64,000 nt of DNA from Andalucia godoyi (lineage: Eukaryota > Discoba > Jakobea > Jakobida > Andaluciidae). Under the pieces are notes generated by a model, which saw nothing but the letters and a program-made list of their open reading frames with translations, did no database searches and was not told where the DNA came from. The translations under genes and the position numbers were made by a program. Positions 58,201 through 64,000 of this stretch are shown piece by piece. Position 1 is the first letter of the stretch; each line of letters starts with the position of its first letter. The DNA is taken from positions 21,584 through 85,583 of the forward strand of contig VRVR01000036.1 in assembly GCA_009859145.1 (NCBI GenBank). Direction: 5' to 3'.

Positions 58201-58957
58201 GTGATGGTGGGACAAGGAGATTGTTACGAATGGAGAGCAAAAGAAGCGAGGCGAGCGCATCGATTCCTGTAATGCGGTCCACAGCCGCGCCGATCACCCT
58301 GTGTGCAACACGAGTCTGCCAGATTCGATAGCACGTTGGTGCGTCCCACTTGACATGAACTCCCGCCGCATGCCATCTTGCTGCAACGTCTCCAGACGAG
58401 TGCGACGTGCTCAGCACTGCTGCTATCCGCGGCCAGTGTGTCCCATGTCGCTCCACTGCAGCCACCATCACCTGCTCAAACTCGCTACCGGACGACGACG
58501 ACGAAAACAATGATGACGGTTGGGGTTGTGGATGGGGTTGCGATGAGGATGATGATGGTGACGACGGCATCTTCTTTGGAATCGCCATAGTCATTTGCGC
58601 GTTTCGTCCAGGAGCACCCATCACTGGGCCAGCCGTTGCTGACGACGAAGCGAGAGACGAGGGCTGATGAATGGCCGTTAGTGTCGATGAACACGTGCTG
58701 CTCACAATCGACGAACTGCCATTATTCCCTTTACTCGTGCTGCTGCTGCTGCTGCTGCTGTTGATCAGTGTCTTGTACCCCAATCCGGATCCGGATCTTG
58801 TCAATATATCAGGTGTCGCTGTCGAAGACGACGATGCAGGTGGCGGTGGCACAGAAGCGGCAGCTGTGCATATTGGGATTGTCAAAGGAACAGACGGCGG
58901 AGGAGAAGGCGATGGAGAAGGCGACGAGACAAACAACATCGAGTCATACTCGCTCAT
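55244..58957 (-). CDS. giant divergent SANT/Myb protein with low-complexity tail
   Basis: The ATG at 58957 (MSEYDSMLFV) gives 1237 residues. After a Ser/Pro-rich start, residues about 158-210 form a SANT-like repeat (FEQVMVAAVERHGTHWPRIAAVL, VAARWHAAG). Next is a CYRIWQTRV helix like the third helix of the type B proteins. A second repeat appears split: LASLLLLSIRNN, then about 40 residues of almost pure Ser, then ALDAWKRVAEGLAVLAG with KTRPIECYARLVML. Two CxxC pairs (CPVC and nearby) follow. From residue 340 the protein is Ser/Thr/Pro-, then Gln-rich (QQQQIQQQLQMQ). A short ordered C-terminus (EEAMLQRQVAEQKLRGLENIRDW...YQFAKDRYFMAAK) ends it. Probable regulator; DNA binding is less certain than for its neighbours. 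Confidence 0.65.
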   Translation of the reverse strand: MSEYDSMLFVSSPSPSPSPPPSVPLTIPICTAAASVPPPPASSSSTATPDILTRSGSGLGYKTLINSSSSSSSTSKGNNGSSSIVSSTCSSTLTAIHQPSSLASSSATAGPVMGAPGRNAQMTMAIPKKMPSSPSSSSSQPHPQPQPSSLFSSSSSGSEFEQVMVAAVERHGTHWPRIAAVLSTSHSSGDVAARWHAAGVHVKWDAPTCYRIWQTRVAHRVIGAAVDRITGIDALASLLLLSIRNNLLVPPSPHPSSSSSSSSSSSSSSFSCSVTSKNSFENSRSWSVGSVHGEALDAWKRVAEGLAVLAGVKTRPIECYARLVMLCAPTAKCPVCNARTSSSSSSSFSSSSSSSSSSALSGSSSTATTTNTSTASTSSSNRDGIVHSAYYQAVQARRHLNPPNVGLGVGVSTAGDRDGQGHGSGQGEEDTQRPTSPVRKLPRLAGSGASPASFSPFGHSATPANAPGAPNSTAPGVNAVWNSATNAIANGGTDGYTANASTVIQTHGQFLDTVMDWDALHANNPLSTESSCAMSHSSAITHPPSPSDLFMFVSSTECASSVEESFSPMPNPQSQMQMTDGMFNLCPPAVVAGASQPSASLKVPSFQTGSGNVVQKQQKSNAVHAAAKDRDDELSALHGCECGLSKKRALDKAFMIALLDAGNSETRLLSVLWNRFGFEPASTGPSKATEIEEEPVDTRDQGLQDLDRPKVSHADREDVSMFPSVSLSVSAPSSLAVKETGDTPCDFGVSKSIPEDARPAHLGRDDNGDAVELESGLDERAGAMGVVESRCAEGESSKMDRVHSDADADADADAGGMRLDVAVDPNAMPLSPVSSSSSSSSVGIVDDVAQEHHNLLDDIRGEEVLDQKHANREGRSCGSVTSGSVNSACKPESPTAHLDVVHASRRPDETTSHSCGSPADRPDVGDSAPVGVGGVPMPTVSTSMPNVPSPAVDPAAVAMYLLFVQQQQIQQQLQMQQIPSPSPSSSLLQMHQSQFQSQVQHVQPHQQLHLPQHHLLRPVSSSLMSAASSVSQISGGALNASQYSYSIPAMALSMSIPPTPTPTPSCGYNNNGCNGSSGDVTRILMSPQAVVTPSDKWPPYFMPQPQPQHYQQQQMVAVPISMQHVSQQMPMVHSFSPQPPLHPSIPIVHSAQPRHQQQQQHAAYAAGGALAQTHNPVNAHSHAHGGGDDYAAEEAMLQRQVAEQKLRGLENIRDWIASIRETPVYQFAKDRYFMAAK

Positions 58958-59152
58958 TGACCTCAAAATTCGCGGGAACAGCGCAGCAGACCCGAATGTA
59001 CCAAAAGTAGAGGCAAAAAACAAAAAAACAACACACGATTCGATGCTACTCCCTCCACCTTTTCTTTCTCGGTCCTCAAAAAAAGACGGATGCGCAAGAA
59101 CGAGTTTGAAAAATAATAATCAGACACTCTTCTTTGTTACCGAATGAACGAC

Positions 59153-59200
59153 AAAGGGTGTATGCCAGAGAAAGGGTGTATGCCAGAGAAAGAGTGTCTG
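59153..59200 (+). repeat. 18-bp tandem repeat
   Basis: The unit AAAGGGTGTATGCCAGAG occurs twice without mismatch (59153-59170 and 59171-59188) and is followed by a diverged third partial copy, then GTGC-type repeats. It lies about 200 bp upstream of the giant Myb gene. Confidence 0.9.
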
Positions 59201-59987
59201 TGTGTGCGTGCGTGCGTGTGTGCGTGCGTGTGAATCAGAGAATGAGCGAAGGAGCGAAGAGGTGAAAAGGAAGGAGGAGAGAGAAGAGAGAAGAGAGAAG
59301 AGAGAAAAGAAGATGTCGAAGAGGAGACGAGAGAGAGAAAAAGAGGAGAGAGAAAAAAATGAAGAAGGACGGAGTGCGAGGAGATGAGAGAGAATCTGAT
59401 GATTTTTTCAACTTGTGGAGACACACGTATGACATGGAAATTGCTTGGGTGAGCGTACGGGCAGATGTTGAGGCGGTCGGATGGAGGGTCAAGGATCGAA
59501 AATCCGTTCTGGGGGAAGGATGGTTGATTTGCCCGGTCGGAGAGCTGAAAGGTTCGTGTGTGACAGCGCAACCCATCATGCAACGTCAACCTTGGGTCAA
59601 GTTTCCAGCCGGCGTGCACCGCACAGCCCCGACGTCCGGGCTGGCTGGAATTTCGGAGAATAAAGCACGAATGGAAAGGCGGAATACTTTCGCGGTTCCA
59701 GATCCACTTTTGTGACTTGTCGCAGTTGAACCCGCTTCCATTTCGGAAAATAGTTTAGCCCCGGTTTTAGACTTTTTTGTGTGCTTTTCCCCGTCGTTTT
59801 CCAGAACCCACTTCCCCCCCCCGGTCTCCGCGCCCAAATCGTTCCATAAAAAACAAAGGGCTCTACAAGAGTTGGCTGTGCACAAAAAATCGGACGGACC
59901 AAGACTCACTACAACCGCGTGTTGTTTATTTCAGTGGTACAAGCCACCCCCGGGCTGCACGGCCCGCAGGCAAGAGTGCGTGTGTGG

Positions 59988-60179
59988 CTAATGCGAGTGC
60001 TTATGGTACACGTTCGCAAGCGAGCCTTGCACTCCATGGCTTTCGTTCGCCTGTGCCTGCTGGAACTCGGCGGCTTTCGAGTCAGGCACCTTCTCGTGGT
60101 GCTGCTGCGGATTCGCAAACTCGGTCGGCCGCGCAACTGCGTCGTCATGCATGTAGATCGGGTGATGTTTCTTTCCCAT
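59988..60179 (-). CDS. possible small His/Gln-rich protein, 63 residues
   Basis: An ATG at 60179 opens a 63-codon frame that begins MGKKHHPIYMHDDAV and ends SLANVYHKHSH. It is hydrophilic, without membrane segment or Cys, and the composition is even and protein-like. No family is recognised. The frame continues upstream of the ATG without sign of coding. It could be a genuine short gene or a chance frame in an otherwise empty intergenic region. Confidence 0.35.
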   Translation of the reverse strand: MGKKHHPIYMHDDAVARPTEFANPQQHHEKVPDSKAAEFQQAQANESHGVQGSLANVYHKHSH

Positions 60180-60696
60180 TGTCGCTTGTTCGCCGTCCCA
60201 ACTTTCTCTCTCGAGCGCGCGTGTGTTTCCTTTTAACAGGCTGCTTTTTTGCTTTGCTACCTTTTTTTTTTCCTTCGAAAGCAAAACACAAAAAGGAAGG
60301 ACGCGTTGTGCCGTATGCAGCAGATGTCCTTTACATCTGTATGCGCTTGGGAAGACAGCCGCAAGGGAAAGGATCACAACTTTTTGTGTGCATGGATCGA
60401 AGTTCAAAATCCGATGTTCGAACTGCAAACGGAGACGTATTCAGGGAGGACAGGGTTGAAATGGAGATGCTAAATGCTTGCGTAGTCCCGCTTGTGCGTC
60501 TGCTCCGACGTCTGCTGGATTTAGCTAGCATGCTCCTGTGCATAAACCGCGTACCAACTGGACGGATGCTCGCTTTCGAGTGCAGTTTAAAGGTCTTTTT
60601 TCACGTTTTTCCTTTCGAACCTCCCCCTCTGCCGTTGTTCGCTGAGGGGTGCATAGGAACAAGAAGAATATTGGACGGGCGGGGGAGATCAAAAAG

Positions 60697-61611
60697 ATGG
60701 ATGGCGGGTTGGAGAATGATGATGCGGGGAGGAGCCAGATGGTGCAGGGGGCTCGTAGGGCACGCCGGCCTTCTCAGAAGTGGACGCCTGACGAAGACCA
60801 GCGGCTGATCATTGGAGTACATCTGCATCAGGGTCGGCGGTGGTCCGAGATTTCGCGGCATGTCGGCACGAAAGACAAGGTCGCGTGTTATCAGCACTGG
60901 TTCCGCGTTCTTCATCCGCAGATTTCGAAGACGCGGTTCACGGATGTCGAGTATGCGCGGCTCGCAGTGCGTGTAAAAGCATGTGGCGTGAGTGCGTGGG
61001 TCAAGGTTGCTGAGGGAATGCCGGGTCGCACAGACACTCAGTGCCGGGCTCGATGGCTCGACATCCAAAGAGGCACTCTGGAGTTCTGGAGAACAATCAG
61101 GAGACTCTATGCCGAAAATCACAATCCACACGATCTCGCCTTTGCCATCCAACGCACCACCGGCATCTATTGTGACAATAGAGAGGGCAATGGCAATGGC
61201 AGTGGCAGTAGCGACTTGACCCTCATGAACACGAACAGCAATGATACCACGACTTACAGCATTGCGAGTAGCGAGAGTGGTGGCGGCAATTACTACGATT
61301 CATCGAATCCGTGCTTGCGGTCTACGTGGAAGCATCGAATGCTGCAGGCTGCAATCTTCTCACAATTCCAACAACACCAGCAGCACCAGCAACTGCAGCC
61401 GCCCATCGCACAATGTCCATTCCCGTACCCGTTTGCATATCCGTATGCGTGTGGGAATTCATACCAGGGAGCGGTGATGGCAATGACCGCTGTGGCCAAT
61501 GCAACCACGATCATGAGTGAGGACGATGCGCAGCCGCGCTTGCCCTTGATGCCCGTTTCGTTTGATTCGATTGTGCGCGAACTGAACATGCAAAGCCAAC
61601 AACATTTGTAG
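60697..61611 (+). CDS. two-repeat Myb protein, type A (copy 3)
   Basis: The ATG at 60697 (MDGGLENDDAG) gives 304 residues; a GTG sixteen codons upstream is ignored. After an Arg-rich patch, Myb repeat 1 (29-74: KWTPDEDQRLIIGVHLHQ, YQHWFRVLHPQIS) and repeat 2 (79-127: RFTDVEYARLAVRVKACG, SAWVKVAEGMPGRTDTQCRARW) are nearly as in copies 1 and 2. Helix 3 of repeat 1 is identical to copy 1 (YQHWFRVLHPQIS). The tail is much shorter, with the shared PCLRSTWK block and a Gln/His run, and it lacks the acidic end. Probable transcription regulator. Confidence 0.8.
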   Translation: MDGGLENDDAGRSQMVQGARRARRPSQKWTPDEDQRLIIGVHLHQGRRWSEISRHVGTKDKVACYQHWFRVLHPQISKTRFTDVEYARLAVRVKACGVSAWVKVAEGMPGRTDTQCRARWLDIQRGTLEFWRTIRRLYAENHNPHDLAFAIQRTTGIYCDNREGNGNGSGSSDLTLMNTNSNDTTTYSIASSESGGGNYYDSSNPCLRSTWKHRMLQAAIFSQFQQHQQHQQLQPPIAQCPFPYPFAYPYACGNSYQGAVMAMTAVANATTIMSEDDAQPRLPLMPVSFDSIVRELNMQSQQHL

Positions 61612-62864
61612 ATTTCCTGTCGTTAAAACAAGATCTATTTCCCCTCTTCCCGTCTGCCACCGGGGCCAAAAAAGAAAAACGAGCATCGTCTATTCGCTAT
61701 GCATCAATATCCACAGAATGGCAAAGTGAATTTGATCGTGTCATGCTAACAAATATCGCCGGTGTTTTATTTATTATTTTTTGCATGTGCCGGATTGTTC
61801 CATGTCTTGCCACGTGGGATCCTGCGGTACGCAACACCGAGCGAGACATTGGAGGTGGGGATGGTTTTGAACAAGCAAGCAGCGGATCCCGACGCAAGAA
61901 ACCGTCCGCCAGATGTCGGATGGATCGCGCGATTGCAGCGGTGGTGCGCGTAGCATTGATCTTACGAATGCCGAAGTGGGCGCCTTATCCGCTTCCCGGT
62001 ACTGCAACGCACTCCAGGTTGCAACAAATGATTGATGATGGATAGTCAGCGACGAGTTGCGTACGAACAGTGTCCAGCGCGGGGGGCGCAGCAGACTCAA
62101 AAAAGAAAAAAGTCACAAAAAAACACAAAAAAGGCTCGGCGATCAGCGCGGATGCTGAGCAGAGGGAAGGTTCCACAGGTACCCATGTCAGCTACACTTT
62201 ATGCCAAATTCGCCTAAAATGGTAGCGACGGCTCGCCGATATGGTCGCATGCTTTGGATCCGTTCGACCACATTAGTAGGATGATGGACAGATATGGGAT
62301 CCCGACCTAGGTGGCATGGGCTATCTTTAGCCCCGAACTGTCTGGCAATACCGCTTTCCTTTTACGGACCAAGAGCGTTTCTGCGGACGGACAATCGCGA
62401 CGATCCCCGACTCCATATCTGGCACCGTATACGATCAAAACCCTCCGAAAACAGTTGCACACAGGAACACCGTCGTTCAGCAAACCACCAATACACAAAA
62501 ACGAACACATGTGGAACACAAAACGCGCAAAAACACACACACACGCAAAAATAAAATATAAAATAATGCTGATCACTCATCATTCGCGTTTTTACTTTCC
62601 CCCTCTTCGTTCTTTCATTCTTTTCTTTTCTTTTGTTTTTGGTGCGTAATATTTTTTATTTAAATAAGAATCTTTTTTTTAATTTAAATTTCTATTGCTT
62701 CCTGTTTTTGTCGGTTTTTTTTCCCATTTCTTTTTTCGATTTGATCTTGAAAAGGGGAGAACAGCAACGGTGGGCAGTCATACTCTCTCAACTACAACTC
62801 AACATTTCAACATTCGACATTCAAGCAGTTGTGTAATTCCTGAGAGATCTCTGTTAGACGAAGA
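61612..62864. promoter_or_regulatory. region upstream of the last Myb gene
   Basis: No gene is supported. The stretch 62010-62070 resembles 48046-48115 (shared GGTTGCAACA, TGATT, TCAGCGA and GCGTAC elements). The last 250 bp before the next start are T-rich. Confidence 0.45.
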
Positions 62865-64000
62865 ATGTGGCAAAGACGATCGCGGGACTCGCAAGGCGGG
62901 GCTTTGGTGGACGGAAATGGAAAGAGGCGGCATCGGGCGCATGCAGTGCGATGGACGAGCGGGGATGATGAGCTATTACGGCAAGCCATTGTAAAGTACG
63001 GAATGGACGGCAACTGGTCGGAAAAGGCAGAGATGGTTGGAAAAGGCAAAACTGCCGACCAGGTGTACCAACACTGGCACCGTGTGCTGTGCTGCACACG
63101 CACTCCGCTTACGGCTGCTGAAAAGGCGGGAATCCTCCTCATGATCCAGATTTGGAGGGATGCCAAACACTGGACTGACATGGGCCGCATCCTTGGAAAG
63201 GTCACTGGGACTCCCCGGACAGGCATTCAAGTCCGTTCCAAATGGTTCGATCTCGTCTCCAAGTTTCCCTCTTCTTCTTCCGCTTCCCCATCGTCCTCCT
63301 TGTCCTCCAATTCGTCGTCGTCGCCGGCCAATCGCGAATGCGACGAAATTCTATCCAAGCTGTGCAAGCAAGTTGCCCGGAATCTAAAGGCATCCGATAC
63401 ATCCTCCTCATCTTCTGCAATGTCATTGCAGAGTCAACAGGAAGAGCTGGAGCACGTGAAGTGCGTGTGTCGTGTCTTTCTGACTGCGGCCGAGGTTGAC
63501 GCAATCGAAACCGAAGTCAACCGTCTCATTCGCCGTGACCAGGTTCAGCAGCATCATCAGCGGCAGCCGTCCTCCACCACAGTGTCGTCGTCGTCGTCGT
63601 TGTTGATGTCATCCACTGGTACCATCGCTGACGCTTTGTCACTTCCGTTGTCATTGTCAGTATCCGTGTTGCCGTGGGGTGGATCCGATGGGGATCCATA
63701 CAGCGCGAGCCCTGTCTATCGACCAACGCCGCCACCGACAACAGGAACAACGGCCATGGGCTACGAGACTGCGCGCTGCTCAGTTGCCTCCGTGTCTACT
63801 CTCTGTGACGAGTTACCCCGCACCAGCAGCAGCATGACGATGCTTCCCTACTCGATGCTCAATCTCCTCATGGACGATCACTACATGCACATGCTTTTCC
63901 CATCTTCGACTCGCTCTCAATCTCAGCTCCCTTCCGTATCCGAGATGCAATCACCTATGGAAAACGCAGGACTGCAAATTGATTGGCAGTGCACGGATTC
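62865..64000 (+). CDS. two-repeat Myb/SANT protein, type B (copy 2), cut by the window end
   Basis: The frame starts at ATG 62865 (MWQRRSRDSQ) and is open to the last base, giving at least 378 residues. Repeat 1 (about 30-76) reads RWTSGDDELLRQAIVKYG, GNWSEKAEMVG, ADQVYQHWHRVLCC. Repeat 2 has AGILLMIQIWRDAKHWTDMGR, then RTGIQVRSKWFDLVSKFP. Both match type B copy 1, repeat 1 most closely. A Ser-rich linker follows. A helical segment (EELEHVKCVCRVFLTAAEVDAIE), more Ser/Pro sequence and, near the cut, QIDWQCTD recall the acidic ends of the type A proteins. The 3' end lies outside the window. Confidence 0.8.
   Translation, partial: MWQRRSRDSQGGALVDGNGKRRHRAHAVRWTSGDDELLRQAIVKYGMDGNWSEKAEMVGKGKTADQVYQHWHRVLCCTRTPLTAAEKAGILLMIQIWRDAKHWTDMGRILGKVTGTPRTGIQVRSKWFDLVSKFPSSSSASPSSSLSSNSSSSPANRECDEILSKLCKQVARNLKASDTSSSSSAMSLQSQQEELEHVKCVCRVFLTAAEVDAIETEVNRLIRRDQVQQHHQRQPSSTTVSSSSSLLMSSTGTIADALSLPLSLSVSVLPWGGSDGDPYSASPVYRPTPPPTTGTTAMGYETARCSVASVSTLCDELPRTSSSMTMLPYSMLNLLMDDHYMHMLFPSSTRSQSQLPSVSEMQSPMENAGLQIDWQCTD

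Larger units (their letters stand above)
58958..60696. promoter_or_regulatory. 1.74-kb divergent region between Myb genes
   Basis: Holds the promoters of the giant Myb gene (minus) and Myb type A copy 3 (plus). It contains an 18-bp tandem repeat (59153-59188), GTGC/GAGA-rich stretches (59200-59370) and one possible small minus-strand gene (59988-60179, listed separately). A long open frame at 59777-60808 overlaps the Myb start in another frame and has no family features. Confidence 0.5.

Noticed and set aside
59777-60808. 343-codon open frame overlapping the start of Myb type A copy 3
   Set aside because: It starts at a non-ATG codon, has no family features, and overlaps the real Myb gene in a different frame.
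61743-62045. Open frame with a hydrophobic start downstream of Myb type A copy 3
   Set aside because: The hydrophobic part is AT-rich 3' flank. The remainder changes character and matches no family, and the frame overlaps the duplicated-looking intergenic motif.
1-64000. CRISPR arrays, prophage or bacterial operon structure
   Set aside because: No regularly spaced direct repeats with unique spacers were found; gene content, introns and spacing are eukaryotic.

Overview
The window reads as nuclear DNA of a free-living unicellular eukaryote. It encodes several typically eukaryotic proteins: a Kish/TMEM167 secretory protein, a TBC1D20/Gyp8-type RabGAP, a CM1-domain microtubule-organising protein, UTP20, a PUM3/Puf6 protein, a TRF-like telobox protein and many two-repeat Myb proteins. 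The one clearly spliced gene has GT...AG introns. Most genes are single long reading frames, so the genome is intron-poor but not intron-free. I cannot assign the lineage. Plant-type LRRs, a gustatory-receptor-like membrane protein, a PKS/NRPS and a Fanzor relic occur together only in scattered protists, and no rRNA or mitochondrial gene is present to settle it.

Left part (1-25.6 kb). The first 3.7 kb is poor in intact genes. It holds the 3' end of a probable GPI-anchored secreted protein and a Nudix-like gene broken by a 22-bp tandem duplication. Then come a large LRR receptor with a C-terminal multi-helix membrane domain (3.7-7.4 kb) and a 10.9-kb intronless PKS/NRPS gene on the minus strand. 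Its order is KS-AT-C-A-T-KS-AT(vestigial)-KR-T-TE. A DMT-family transporter is transcribed divergently from the synthase promoter. Next are a seven-helix gustatory-receptor-like protein, a heavily frameshifted relic of a Fanzor2/IS607-TnpB-type nuclease, and a four-exon MFS transporter.

Middle part (25.6-42 kb). This holds housekeeping genes in compact convergent and divergent pairs: the TRF-like telobox protein, Kish, UTP20, the CM1/centrosomin-like coiled coil, an unknown Ser/His-rich protein and the TBC1D20-like RabGAP. Long CT/GA microsatellites sit in gaps between convergent 3' ends.

Right part (43-64 kb). Six Myb/SANT genes occupy about 21 kb. Three are of one type (YQHWFRVL motif) and two of a second (YQHWHRVL), the last of which runs off the window end. 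The sixth is a giant divergent member with a poly-Ser insertion apparently splitting a SANT repeat. They surround a PUM3-like gene and one unknown gene. The cluster looks like a local expansion of DNA-binding regulators whose C-terminal parts have diverged into low-complexity sequence.
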